Shown here in pieces: positions 34,566 to 46,510 of a stretch of 64,000 nucleotides of DNA. The notes beneath the pieces are model-generated. The model saw only the letters and a list, made by a program, of their open reading frames with translations. It did no database searches and had not been told where the DNA came from. The position numbers and the translations under genes are program-made. This DNA comes from Castor canadensis (lineage: Eukaryota; Chordata; Mammalia; Rodentia; Castoridae), in assembly GCF_047511655.1 (NCBI RefSeq), contig NC_133390.1, positions 133,043,583-133,107,582 on the forward strand, given 5' to 3'. Position 1 is the stretch's first letter. Each line of letters begins with the position of its first letter.

Positions 34566-35857
34566 TTTTTTAAATGGCCTAGTAATATTTTACCATATTG
34601 ATCTACATTGTTTATCTATTAAACTGTTGATGGATATTTGAGTTTTTTTAATTTGTTCATTATTTTGTACAATAGTCCTATGAATAGTCAAGAAACATCA
34701 TGGGACTGTGGGTCTGAGAAGCAAATGAGTTTCTGTGTCCTCTCTATCAGGGAGGACAGGGAAGAGTAGGGTGCTAAAAACCCACCTTATGCTAGTAGAA
34801 AAGTTGGATGAGAGGTTCTCTTAACCAATAGGACAAGTACAAGGACTGAAGTCAGGCTCTGCTGGTGCAGGGATTGACAACCTTTAACTGGCTTCTTCTC
34901 CCTGTCTCTTGGCTTCTTTCTCAAAAGTTGCAAGTGGCCCAGAGCTCATGTCTTCTTGCCTGCATGCCCAGCATGGGCAGTATGCATTCCTAATCCAATA
35001 TACAAAACACAAAACGCACCAAAATCTGTAAAATTTTCAGCATTGATATAATACTACAAGTGCAAAAATCCCATAGCATGAAAATTTCATTCATAAAATT
35101 ATTTAAATTATTATTAAAATTCATAAAATTATTAAAAATATTGTATATGATTCCTTCAGATATTTGTACTAAGTATATATTAAACATGAATGAATTTCTT
35201 ATTTAACTTGAATTCCATCTCCAAGAAATATGTTTCTCTAACACATACACACATATATATATATAGTTGTATGTGTATGCATATATAAAATCCACAATGC
35301 CAAAATGTCTAAGCTCTGAAACACATTCAGTCCAAATAAGGGTGCTCTACCTGTCGTGAAATAAAATCTCACCATTAAACCCCATGAGACCTATGGATGA
35401 GACTTGGGACAGGTGCCATTTCAAACTAATGACAGACCCGAGTGGCCAAGCCATGGTCAGTGGTCCCAGCTCTGTGGAGTCAGTTTCCCTGGACACAGGT
35501 GAAGGGAGAGGGGAAGAGTAGCAGATTCCCATAGGAAAATGGTGTTGTTATAAGAAAGTGGGGCCCTCACTGAAGCAACTGGACTTTGACATGGATTGTA
35601 ACTGGGTTATAGATGAATTGTTGTTTGAAGTTAGACTCATGAGATACCACATAAAATAGATTCAGTGAGCATTTTGACTGGATGAATATGCTTTCATGTC
35701 ACAAACTTTGATGCATTGCCATGTGCTATGCACCAAGTGTTTGTAGATACCAGCACATTTAGTTCTTAAAATGCCCATGAGGAAGGAACTATTACAGTCC
35801 CCAGTTTATAAATGTGATAATTGAGGCTCAGAGACTGTGAGGACATGGCTCACGTCT
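34566..35857. other. Non-coding unit B DNA
   Basis: Partner of 20226-21497. It includes a short acacatatatatatatag microsatellite near 35247-35270 and an extra repeat of attcataaaattatt near 35085-35135. Confidence 0.5.
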
Positions 35858-35944
35858 GGCCTATGGTGAGAAAGAATGCTGTGGTAGCGATCATGTGGTA
35901 CGGCAAAGTGGTCATCTTATTGGGGCCAGAAAGCAGAGAAAGAG

Positions 35945-36006
<62 letters not shown>

Positions 36007-36240
36007 CAGGGAGATATGGAGACAGAGATAGAACAAAGGGCCATGGATAAAATATTGCCCCCAAGGACATGCCACAAAGAACTCCCTCCCTTCAACTAGG
36101 TTCTGCCTCCTAAGTTTCCATTACTTCCCAATAGTCACCTTAAGAACTCGTAAGTGGATTAATCCATTGATGAGGTGAGAGCCCTCAGGATCCATAAGCT
36201 CCCAAAGGCCCAACCTGAACACTGCAGCACTGGGGATCAA
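35858..36240 (+). mobile_element. LTR-like interspersed repeat (unit B copy)
   Basis: Partner of 21498-21882. It ends early (at gcactggggatcaa) compared with unit A. Confidence 0.55.
35950..36003. repeat. (GA)n microsatellite, about 27 units
   Basis: A clean uninterrupted GA run inside the LTR-like repeat. Unit A has only a few GA units at the same place (near 21577), so the repeat expanded in B. It is likely to be length-polymorphic. Confidence 0.95.
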
Positions 36241-36309
36241 ATATATTCCATATGAGTTTTTTGGGGAAACATAAACCATGTGATTTGTTAAAGCATATGT
36301 TAATGGGTT

Positions 36310-36645
36310 TACAGTGTTGTGGGCCAGGTTTCCTTCTTGGGGGTCTCCACATGGTTGCAGTTGGAAAGCAGCTGCTGCTGCAGTCACCAGGGAGCTGCAA
36401 TTGGTGGGGCATCCACAGTGCCCTCTCAATCTACCAACACACATTGCCAGCCTTGGCAGGGAGCTCAGCTTATGCTGTCACCTGTAGCATCTCAGGGTAT
36501 CCTCTCAGGCATGGTGGCCTTGAGGATGGTGGACTGTTTACACGGACTCTCAGACCCAGAGTCCAAGCCAGCATGGCAGAAGCTACAGATCCTTTCCTGG
36601 CCTTGTCTTGGAGGCCACCACTTCATTTCATCTATGATTTGGATT
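36310..36645. other. Shared unrecognised block (unit B copy)
   Basis: Partner of 21905-22262. Plus-strand frames of 131 and 161 codons (36252-36804) cross it, but unit A does not keep them, so coding is not supported. Confidence 0.4.
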
Positions 36646-36963
36646 GAGGCAGTTACACGCACATTTGGCACCAAGAAGAAGGGACATAGTCTTGCACCTA
36701 CCTCAATGCCTGCAATGCAAATAATGCCAGGATCATGTTTTAAAACCACCTCAGTAAATAATGACATCAATGAAAAAAATATATATACTGAGTGTTTACT
36801 CTGAGCTGGATACTGTACTAAGTCTATATAGATAATCTTCTATATGTTATAGCCTATATCTAACTATTAAAATGAGCAATGTAAAAGAAAAACCACACAG
36901 TGAATGGGATTCATCTCCATGACCCACAGTTGCTGGCTTAGTAACCGTCCCTAGAACTCAGGG

Positions 36964-36976
36964 TCATGTAGGTGTT
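36964..36976. other. Deletion junction removing cystatin exons 2-3 from unit B
   Basis: Left of this point unit B follows A up to 23662 (cagggtc). Right of it, B follows A from about 26556 (ggtgtttca). About 2.9 kb is missing with no inserted element. Confidence 0.8.
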
Positions 36977-38983
36977 TCAAGCCCATAAAGAATTCTGCCC
37001 CTCAAATGCCCGTACCTCAATGTGATTGCTAAAGGGATTATTTCTCAACCGTGTCACACACCTGAGTGTCTTATACTGTGATTAAAGAATGCAATTTAAT
37101 GTTTTTTTCTGCATAGGGTAATCCATACCCAACTTTTAAGAATTGTGGACAAGCACAGGGTGAAGGATGGGGTCAGGGCTCTAGACCTTGCTCCATGGAA
37201 CCAGAAACAAAAGGTATTGATTTCCTAGCTATAAAGCGAGCCTCATGGACCCAATGGCTGTAATGTCCTATGATTCCCTCCAAGTTAGTGTCACACTTGA
37301 GATATGCATGGGCTGACAGCTATAGCATACAGGAAGTGTATAACATGTCTAAGGGGGGTGATGACAACTGATGGCTGCAGTAGGAGAAATGGGGCAGGTA
37401 CCAATCATCTGAATTTTGATCAGGAGACAGAAAGGAACTCTCTACATGGGGGTGCTGCACAACATTTTTGGGGCTGTGCTGCTTTGTGCTGCTCTACATT
37501 AAGACATCTGTTGTAAATTCCAGTCCTCCTTCAGAGTCAAACCTGGGGCCTGGCAGCACAAGTTTCATGCCTCCTGGCTAACTTCCCTCCTTCTCTGTTG
37601 AAGGTTAACTCCACAAGGACTAGGAGAGGCAGCATTCTGGGTGGTTCTTTCTACCCAGCAGGTATTCAAGTGCCCGGGGTCACTGTCAACTCTTCTCAAG
37701 GTGCTAACTCCTTAAATTTGCTCCCAGGGAGCACTCCTGGATTACTATGTACAGGGAGCATGACTCTTTCAGGACAGGTTGGTGACTCCTGCTCTGAGGA
37801 CTCCTGGAGGGGACCTGCCCCATGACCTGCTTCTAATCTTGACGAAACACAAGGTCAATCCAAAATGAGCAACAGTTTACACAATCATGTGTCACTTAAG
37901 GATGGGGATACATTCTGGGAAAAGTGTCATTATGGGATTTCATGGTGTGAAAGACATAGAGAACATAAACTAAGATACTACAATGTCATCCTCTTATGGG
38001 GCTCCCTTCATGCATAAAGTTCATCCCTGACCCACTCCTCATCATGCCACACATTACTATACCAAAACTTGCTTGACCCTTCCAAGCACCAATGTCATAA
38101 AAACAGCAGGATGTGCTCCTGATGAAAGGAGGCTGAGGACAAGAGTGGTGACTGCAGCCCATGCAGAGGGTCCACAAGTGAATACCAGTGAATCCAGTGA
38201 GTCTGTGGTGAGGTAATTTTGAGTGGTCATGTCTACTTGTGATTTTCACCTGGAATCTTGGGTGTGTAAAGAGGAATGCCCTTGTTTTCTAGAAATGTTT
38301 GCAAGAAATTTTAGTCTCAAAGGTTCAGGAAAATGAATGCTTGTAAACATACAGTACCAGATCCACATGTGTGTGGGGAGAGGGAGAATGAGTAAATATG
38401 GCCAAATATTAAAGGTGGAGGGATAGGGTGAACAAGATACAAAGATCTGTGAACCACTGCTGCAGCTGCTCTGTAATATTGAACTTGCATCAGTAATAGA
38501 ACTTAAAGGGAAAAAAGTGCTGAAAGATCACTTACTGAAGGCAGTCCCGTGTGTTCTCTTTCTCCTACTCTGGACAATTAGATAATAGTTTACATAGACA
38601 CACAAGCCCTAAGCCTGACCTTGACCTGGTGCTTTGGTGCCTCTGATCTGCTGGCTCTTGGAAAGACTAAGGGGCCATATGCCTACCTGCAGTGCCTGGC
38701 CTGATTCCAGAAAAATCCAGTGGAGATAGACCCTAGTCCAGGCTTGCCAAGTATGGCAGGGAGACAGGGAATTACCAAGGGCATGGCTTGGGTGAGAAAC
38801 ATGGAAATGTTCACGTCTTGGACTCATCCAATCCATATCATATCATGTTCTTCAAGGTAAGCCCAGTGATGTATTGAAGGAGGCCAAGGAGGTAGGCCAG
38901 GGAGAGGTATGAAGGTGGGATAAGGACTGAGCAATATCATAGGACAAATCCACCCACATTGGGTCCCTGGGGTGTGCTCACAC
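36977..38983. other. Cystatin intron 1 remnant (unit B)
   Basis: 36977-38030 pairs with unit A 26556-27623. 38031-38983 is found only in B. It is non-coding. In the ancestral gene this lay downstream of exon 1. Confidence 0.6.
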
Positions 38984-39202
38984 CTGCAGCTTGGTGCTCA
39001 TCACTCACACTGCTTGGCAGGAATACAGGTCATTGTCCTTGTCACTGCAAAATTTGAGGATGAAGTCCACTGCCTGCTGCACCTCCTTGTCGTTGACATT
39101 GGTCTCCGCAATGTTGCCCATTATAGAGTATTCGCTGGCCACAGGACTCATGGCCAGGGCTATGGTTAAGGTGGCCAGAAGGAGTCATAGGATCCAGACC
39201 AT
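38984..39202 (-). pseudogene. Type-2 cystatin exon 1 (unit B), two in-frame stops
   Basis: This is the first coding exon of a secreted family-2 cystatin. ATG at 39202-39200 opens a hydrophobic signal peptide (LLLATLTIALAMSPVAS). The mature start follows with a conserved-type Gly (SIMGNIAE) and the first helix (DKEVQQAVDFILKF). The exon ends KLQ at 38984 before a GTGTGA donor, so its last residue is the Q of the QxVxG loop. Length is 73 codons, normal for the family. TGA stops break it at codon 6 (39187-39185) and codon 66 (39007-39005). Both sit where Arg is plausible and fit CGA-to-TGA decay. No exon 2 or 3 follows in this unit. It could not give a full protein even if transcribed. Confidence 0.92.
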
Positions 39203-39285
39203 GGTGGGGTGGGAGGCAGGGCTGGAGCTAGAGATGGAGCTGCACTAGGGAAGAGACCTAGTTCAGCACAGCCAGTACTGCCCTG

Positions 39286-39293
39286 CTTTTATC
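39286..39293 (-). promoter_or_regulatory. TATA-like box of the cystatin remnant
   Basis: GATAAAAG on the minus strand lies 84 bases before the start codon, a suitable place for a TATA element with transcription starting near 39260. ATAAA-type boxes are common in cystatin genes. Function is inferred; unit A has lost this region. Confidence 0.45.
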
Positions 39294-41126
39294 CTGCTGG
39301 AGATATGAGGCCTGAGGGCTTACCCACACCACTCTAGGCTCCTCCTTTCCTGGGCAAAGAACTGCACACACTCCAGTCCTTTCAGATCCTCCTCTCCTGT
39401 GGATTTTGGGCACTCCTATCCCCAATCCTGGCCCTTCCTCTTTCATGTGTCTATCTCTCCCTTCCCATTCCCTCAGCTCAGTCCCTCCCCTCAGGTCCCA
39501 CCTTTCTAAGCTTGGATCACCCTGGTCTCTGCAAAGGTGTCCATTACCTTTCTCTGGTTCTGAAAACCTGTGACCTTGACCTCTATCTCTGCAGAAAAGG
39601 GGAAAAGAGAAATTTGTTTTCCTGTGGTCCTTGCAGGTCAGGTGCATCTGTGAACTTGGGTCAAGGTCTAGCAATCCTGTGGGCAGGTGCTATTTCAAGA
39701 AAGTTTGGTGGAGTCAAAAGACTTGACTTTTTCTGGGGAAATGAATTTTCATTTTGGTAAACTGAAATGAATTAATATTTATTTGGGAAAAGAAATTTAT
39801 TTGGGTTACTTTTTCAGGACTCATCATTGTTTATTAAAGAAATATCTCATGGGCTTTCCCCTGGCCAGGCCATCTAGGACCTGGAGATGGAGCATGGTGA
39901 GTGAGCCCTGAACTTGATATTGCAGTTACTGCCTATGTATATTTCAAATCGTCCAGTAGACACATTCAAGATGTAAAAAGGAACAGACAAAATAATTTTA
40001 ATAATGTTTTATTTAACTTAGTGTAACAAATGTCATTTCAACATATAGGAATAATTCTCAACCCAATAATTATATTCTTTTGTATGTATGTACTAAGTCT
40101 GGACTCCTGTGCTCACTTGTAACATTTTAGGCAGATGTTCACTAGACTGGCCCTATTTGCAGCACACCAAAGCCACATACAGAGGTGGCTGTGAAGTGCA
40201 TAGCCCAGCCTCAGGGTGTGTGTGTGGGTGGGGAGAAGAAGGGTGGCAGGATCAATAATAACATTAAACATTTATAGGGGCTCTGTTGGAAGTGTGATAG
40301 GAGGGGCAGGAGAGGCAGATAGTTACCACTGGACCCTGGTTTAAAGGTCTTTGGGGACTTCAAAGTGCAAGAGTTCCTTCCTAGACTATGCAAATAGCTT
40401 CTGGCAGAGGGACCAACCAGATACTTGTATGTAACACTTGTCCATTTGCTGAGTTGTCCATGGGCTTGGTTCTATACTTTCTGCCATGATGTAAGAAAAG
40501 ACTCAAAGATCAAGGTATGACCAGATTCTTGGCATTTCTTATGAACTGACAGCATCACTTAAGATAAATAAACAGGCAAAGTTCATAGGAAGTATATTAC
40601 TAGAAGCTCCTGCACCTATGATTGCTCAATCATGAGTCCAGCCTCTGGCTTTTATACCAGCACAAAGGGGACTTGTGTTACCACCAAGACTCAGTACAGC
40701 TTTTTCTAGGTTTCATAATTCCAAGAAATAGCTAATGAGTACATAATTTAATAAACAAATTTTCGCAAAAATTGATCTTGAAATGGTGCTGAAAAGCTTG
40801 AACGAGGCAAGAAAGGCAGGCTAGGAGGCCACACAGTCAAGATCATGACCATACTGACCTGATAGAGACACCTCTGCTGGCTGAAGATGAAATTAGAAAC
40901 TCAACCACACACTTACAGACCTTTCATGGGAGCTGCCCTGGCTACCACCATCAACAAAATGAATTCCAAGGGACTTTGCACTTCACATTACTGGTTTCCT
41001 ATCCTATAACTTGAGGGCAGGTGTTGATTGGCAGAAGCCATGTGTCTTGTGACAGTGGGTTAGCTACAAAGGAGGCTGGGATTCTACTCTTATGTAATGA
41101 GTGGCAAATTCTATCACTATTGACAG
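39294..41126. other. Cystatin upstream region and right part of unit B
   Basis: 39294-39984 is the upstream flank of exon 1, found only in B. 39985-41126 pairs with unit A 27834-29033. No gene is recognised. Confidence 0.55.
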
Positions 41127-42261
41127 AAGATTCTCCAAGAAAAAGATGGTTCAGATATCAGGCAGCCAAAAAGGATGACAACTTCCACTATGAGCACTTG
41201 GCAGGTAAAGTCTACTCAGCTCTGTTTTCAGTCCTAAATGACAAGAAGACTCTTTTTTTTCTAGAAAGCAGAATGATGTACAGTGGTATTGCTTGGCCAA
41301 CCAGGGAGTGAGAGAGCCAGGAAAATAGAAAAGAAAACTTATCAGCCTCATACACCCTAACCTCAAAATCCTTGCCCAAAAATATATAGTAAAAATTATT
41401 TAGACTGATTTTTCTTCTTCACTTTTTCTTTTCCAAAGGGAACTTTCCATCACAGTTACCTCAACTGGATCTGAAAGAGCAAACTGAATTCACTTCACGT
41501 CTCTGACTCCAGACATCAGACTCCTAGCTACGCACTTGAACTTGTTGCAACTTGATTCTTGAACCAGTAAATTCCCCTTTTTTTAGCAAGCCAGACTTCA
41601 TTTGATTTCTGTGACTTGCGACCATGTTAGTTATGACTGAGGGGCTAAACAATGTTCCCCTGGGCAGAGTTCCCCTGTACCTGCCAGCAACCTGAGTAAA
41701 CAGAGGTTTCAGAGCTGATGTTTCAGTTAGGTTTCGTTGCATGAGAAACCACCCCACTTGTACTGATTTAAAAGAATAAGTGTGTTCAAGAGTTTTTGCA
41801 CTACTGAATATCTGGGCTATTGGACTAGTGTTTGCTGATCTTAGCTGAATTAAATCTGAGGTCTACAATGTCTGAGATCTTAAGCCTCTGAGGTCTTCTG
41901 GGAGTACTTTTCTATTGGTGTGCTCACATGTTCAGCTGAGAGTCAGGTGATTCTATAGGAAATACAACACAAGTCTAGTATGACCCCAATCACTTAGGAT
42001 GCTCAGTTGTAAGAGGACACAGGAGCAAAAAACTTCAAATCTGTTTTCTCTGGAAACAGAATACCATCGATCAGATTAGTTTCTAAACACATCAAATTTC
42101 ATATACCCCACCCACCTAACTTCATAAATTTTCTGTTGCTATTATGGCCTACATTGAAATTTTTATGAGATTTAGTCTTGTAAAGCTGGTACAAGTATAC
42201 ACTTTATGCAATTGTCTACATTATTTACATATCTATTTTATGTGAATTCAAAGAAAAACTT
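41127..42261. other. Non-coding, outside the duplication
   Basis: Homology with unit A stops at 41126. Nothing is recognised up to the ID element. Confidence 0.5.
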
Positions 42262-42354
42262 TAGCGGTGGCAGAGTAAGTGGTAGAGAGCCTGCCTAGTA
42301 GGTATGAGGCCCTGAGTTCAAACCCCAGTACCTTAAAACAAACAAAAAAACCCT
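42262..42354 (+). mobile_element. ID-like SINE
   Basis: The tRNA-like body (gtaagtggtagagagcctgc, ctgagttcaaaccccagtac) ends in an A-rich tail (aaaacaaacaaaaaaacc). It stands alone without a B1 unit. Confidence 0.88.
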
Positions 42355-42841
42355 AAACTTTTTCTCTGAATTTGGTGCTAGAAATCATTGGGATTTCCCA
42401 AGAAACTGCTTGCCTTATTTCTCATGATTCCTAAGGCCCATCAAGCCAGCATTACTCCTGTGTATTGTGTACTAGAAAGCTTGTAGTCAAAGTTTTAGCC
42501 AGTTTCTAGTAACTGGGAAGGACTTCAGGTCATCTGTGAACAAACCTCACCCTTGCTTTTATATCTGTCTCTCCTCTCCCTTTATCTGCTCTCCTAGATG
42601 TTATCAGTTTGGTTCTGTTAGGACAACTATGATATCATGGTCCAGGATTGTTTCTAACTAAAAAGGAAAAAAAGCACTTTGATGTTTTTTATATTTTCTC
42701 TCTCTCTCACAGCCACCCCCCATACACACACTTTAGATAACAGGCTACAGACAAATCTTAATGAACTGTAAAAATGTGAAAGGACACAAATCGCATACCA
42801 TGACTAGATTACTCTTAAAGATTCCAATGTTGTTCAACCTG

Positions 42842-43245
42842 TATCACTTTCCTATTGCTACTGTAGCATATTACCACAAACTCAGGGCCTTAAAATAACA
42901 AATGAATTATCTCACAGTTAGTGGACAAAAGTCCAATAGGGCTCACAAGGATGAAATTGGAGTCAGTAGGGCTGTGGTCCTTTTAGAGGCTCTCTGTAGG
43001 ATCTGTTTTGTGGCCTCTAGTTTGTAAGATTACCTGCATCATTGGCTTATGGCCACATCACTTTTGCCACTCTTCTCTCATCATACCCTTTTCTCTAATG
43101 CTAGCCCTCCCTCCCTTCTACAGGTCCTATATGATTACAATAGCTCCCTGCATAGAAAATTCAATATCATCTCCTCATATCAAGATTTTTAACTTATTCA
43201 TCCTTGCAAAAACCCTTTGTCCATGTAAGGTAACATATTCACAAC
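42842..43245 (-). mobile_element. Old LTR-like repeat (MaLR type), antisense
   Basis: The reverse complement runs gaatatgttaccttacatgg, then gaataagttaaaaatcttga, and ends caataggaaagtgatacagg. This is the same layout as the repeat at 2860-3530. Confidence 0.5.
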
Positions 43246-45574
43246 ATAAGACTGTGCGCATCATTGAGTTTGCTATTCTGCCTAACGTATTCCACCTGTA
43301 ACTCCATCCAGGCTATGATTAAGAGGAAACATCCTCATTCCCACACCACCTTTTCCTGTATATTGTGGACAGGGTTAGAGGTAGTCAGGGACTCCAGCTC
43401 ATCCCATCAAACATCTCTTGGGGGTATGAATTGGCACACAGAACTCATCATTGGGCTGTGCAGAATTGAGCCGATTTCTCACAGGGGCTCAGTTTACTAA
43501 TCTGGGCTATGAACACTGGGGTTATAGGAAAGCAATGGGAGAATGGAGAGGTGTGTCCGCAAATACAAGAAAAGAGGTGTGGAGGTGAGAGAGGGTGTGG
43601 CCAAGTGGGGGAGGTAGAAGCCACAGAAGACACTTCTGTTCTCACAGCCCTATGGTGCTACTTCTCTGCTACATTCTGGAGGCTATTTAAGATTCATACA
43701 ACCATTGCTGAGTGTTTATGTTGTGGGTGAATTTCTATTATGCCCCCCCAATTTCTACAGCTATGTTAAACAAAGCACCATGAATCCAGGGACCTCCTCA
43801 TTTTCTACCTGCCTCACCCCATTTGTTCCTTTTGGCACCTATCTGCTTCCACGTCCTTTGTGAAAAGAGATAACTCAAGAACATGTGAGACAGTGTCTGT
43901 CTGTGATTGTGTCTGTATGCACTAGTAGAATAAAATCTGGCTCCTGGAAAGGAGGGAACACAATTCTCAGCCAAATTTTATCAAGGCAGAGATCATATTC
44001 CTATGGAAGGGGATAGGAAGATTCCGACATTTCACAAGTTCTGAAGGAAGAAAATTCTTTATGTTATTTTCTCTCAAGTGATTCAAGTGTAGATATCATG
44101 TGCTGGATACATAAAATAATATCTCATCGAGGCCCAGTTAAATACTCTGCAAAACAATGCTCCAAACCCCACAATTTTATAACAAGCTGAATCTGTGTTT
44201 GGACAGAATCAGATTCATTTTCTCAAGGGAAATTTAATGGAATTAAGTCTCCCTGTTCCCACTTAAAAGTTCCTACATAACCATAGCATGTTATTACACA
44301 GACTCAACACAAATCCAGAGCTGATATGCAATGCAATTTATTTTAACTGTAATGAATTTTCCCCTAGGTGATGGAAGACGGATGTGACAAAAGATACTAA
44401 GGGGAATACAGCATCCTTTCACAAAACACTGAACAGCTGTGTCCCCCTTGTGCCAACTACAAAACTAGCAGAAATGTCACTGCTTCATGTTTCTAAGTGG
44501 CACATTCACCGATCTCTAATGACATAAAGACAGTGAGTTGTCTCTTCACTTCTGCCAAATTAGCTTATGGGCATTTATTTTTTAAGTTGCAAACTTTTTA
44601 ATTAGTCTATAAGAGATATTATTCTAAAATTTATTTTTTGTACTTATAAATTTGACAGAAACTATCAGCCCAGAAAATAGGCTAATTTATAAACTTAAGA
44701 AAGTCAGGCAAAACATTTGAACTCATCTAATAAGCTCATCATGATAATATTTGTAAAGTTCTGCTTGTAATCAAGGTGGCTGACTCCAATTCCTGTCTCT
44801 GCCTCTTTTTACAAGCTCTGACAGTTTGTTTATCATACCTGAATCTTGATTTCATGGACAAAGTGCTTCATACTTGTCTGAGTTTAGTAGGAATACATTG
44901 AGGTACTGCATGCATAAGAGTTGAACGGGCCTCAGAAAAAGCAAGTGCCTGTTTCAGGACCCTTCCCCTCTTCTGTGTTTTGTTTATGGGGTTGAATGTT
45001 GAGGCTCATCCTGTTAAATACTCTTGTAAATAGACTTCTAATTCCAGATAGTGTCCTGAACTCAAGAAACTCCAGTCTATTGGTCAAAAACATTTTTTCA
45101 TAATTTAGACCCATGAGAAAGGGGAGATAAAGAACCCAGAGTCCATGATGTGCAGGAAGACGCAAGACCATAAAAATAAGTCTCCCCCAACACAATCCCA
45201 ATCAAACCTCAGTGGGTGTTTTTGTGCATGTGGTCTTAGGTTTCTAAAACTTACTGGATAAATATAACAAAATCAGATAAGACATCCTGAAGAAGAAGAG
45301 GGAAGAGAGAGGATTTCTGTACCAGACTCCATTAAGCTGCATGGTCCAAGAGTGCACAGGATTTTCTCTGAACTGATGAATGACCATAGAGCAGAAGGAT
45401 CCAGAAACAAGCCACACAACTGCAGGCCTCTGGGGAAGGAAGGACCACTCAATGAGTGGAGATATACAATCAGATATCTATGTAGAAAAATGAAATTGGG
45501 TTATCATATCACCTCACACAAAATCATTTCCAACTGGAATAAAAGGAAGGAAAAGGAATGATAGGAAAAGCTCC
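43246..45574. other. Non-coding, nothing recognised
   Basis: No gene or RNA is supported. Open frames are short and overlap. Confidence 0.5.
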
Positions 45575-46059
45575 AAGATGTCATTGACTTAACACAAGAG
45601 TTTATTTTTTGCTCAAGCCAGATTTTCAGTAGTTACCACTACTCTCTAGGGCCCTGCCCTCCAAATTGCAGTCCATTACTCTGATCTGGTGACAACACAG
45701 TCTCCCCATTCTCACCCTGCAGCACTGTGTGAGCACAAGAATCACATTTTGTTTCCCAAATTCTTCCCAGAAATGACACATGTCCCTTCTGCTCATGTTT
45801 TGTTTCCAGAGTAACTTATAGGGCACTGCCCACCTGAAAATAAGCTGTGGCTACATAAACAACAGAGACTAACCATAGAAACTCATTATGAGAGAAGGGG
45901 AAAACAGGCAGGTACTGGAAGGAAGATATTTCAATAGCATTTTTATGTTATTAAATAATGTTATTTAAACATGCTTTATGATGGATAAACTTAAATATTT
46001 ATGTAAGAGAATGTTATAGACATTGTTATCTCTTGGATAGAAAAAGGGAGTGGATGTTA
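45575..46059. other. Non-coding, possible old repeat in the first 260 bases
   Basis: 45590-45830 (gagtttattttttgctcaag ...) resembles an ancient interspersed repeat, but I cannot name it. Confidence 0.3.
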
Positions 46060-46510
46060 GATTGAAAAGAACAGAGAAATAGATAAATAAAGAGCTCACC
46101 ATCAGACCAAGTTTATTCAGGAAAATAAACCTGCAGAGGGAGTCTCCAGCAAGAGAGCTAGAGCCCACTGCCGCTTATGGACTTGGGGGGGTTATAGGAA
46201 AGGATGGACCTGGTAAAAGGTGGGGGGAATTTTTCCATTGTGACTAGTCCATTATCTATTCCTGGGGGTAGTCTAGGAACTGGGCCTTGTGACATGGTAC
46301 AGATGCTGAGAAGCAGGACATTTCAGTCATGGACAAATGGCAAGAGTAGGACATTCCTGGGGGTAGTCAATGAGCTAGGTCTTGTGTTCTGGCACAGATG
46401 CTGGGAAACAAGATGTTTCCCTTGGAGGACTCATCTCTATCAGAACCAAACAAATCTAGGGTCAAGCAGAGTTTAAGATGGCGTAAGTGAGGTCAAGTTG
46501 AGACCACCTA
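46060..46510 (-). mobile_element. Possible LTR fragment with internal duplicated segment
   Basis: The block has ggagtctccagcaagagagc and two diverged copies of attcctgggggtagtc...acagatgctg (46258-46330 and 46355-46425). A reversed AATAAA-type word lies near 46117-46130. This suggests a reversed LTR, but no ends or target duplication are seen. Confidence 0.3.

Larger units (their letters stand above)
29059..41126. repeat. Segmental duplication unit B (direct tandem copy)
   Basis: This is the second copy of the unit, about 12.1 kb, in the same orientation as unit A and separated from it by about 25 bp (29034-29058). It lacks the L1 and solo LTR insertions of unit A, showing intact pre-insertion sites, and it lacks the 2.9-kb block with cystatin exons 2-3. 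It keeps about 2 kb (38031-39984) with cystatin exon 1 and its promoter region, which A has lost. Confidence 0.95.

Noticed and set aside
36252-36804. 131- and 161-codon plus-strand frames in unit B
   Set aside because: Two different frames overlap and neither survives in unit A at 21850-22262, so there is no sign of coding constraint.
38972-39248. Plus-strand frames over the cystatin exon
   Set aside because: They are antisense shadows of the minus-strand exon 1, which has signal peptide, helix and splice donor.
42262-42354. tRNA gene
   Set aside because: The tRNA-like promoter boxes belong to an ID SINE with an A-rich tail. No cloverleaf with paired acceptor arms is kept.
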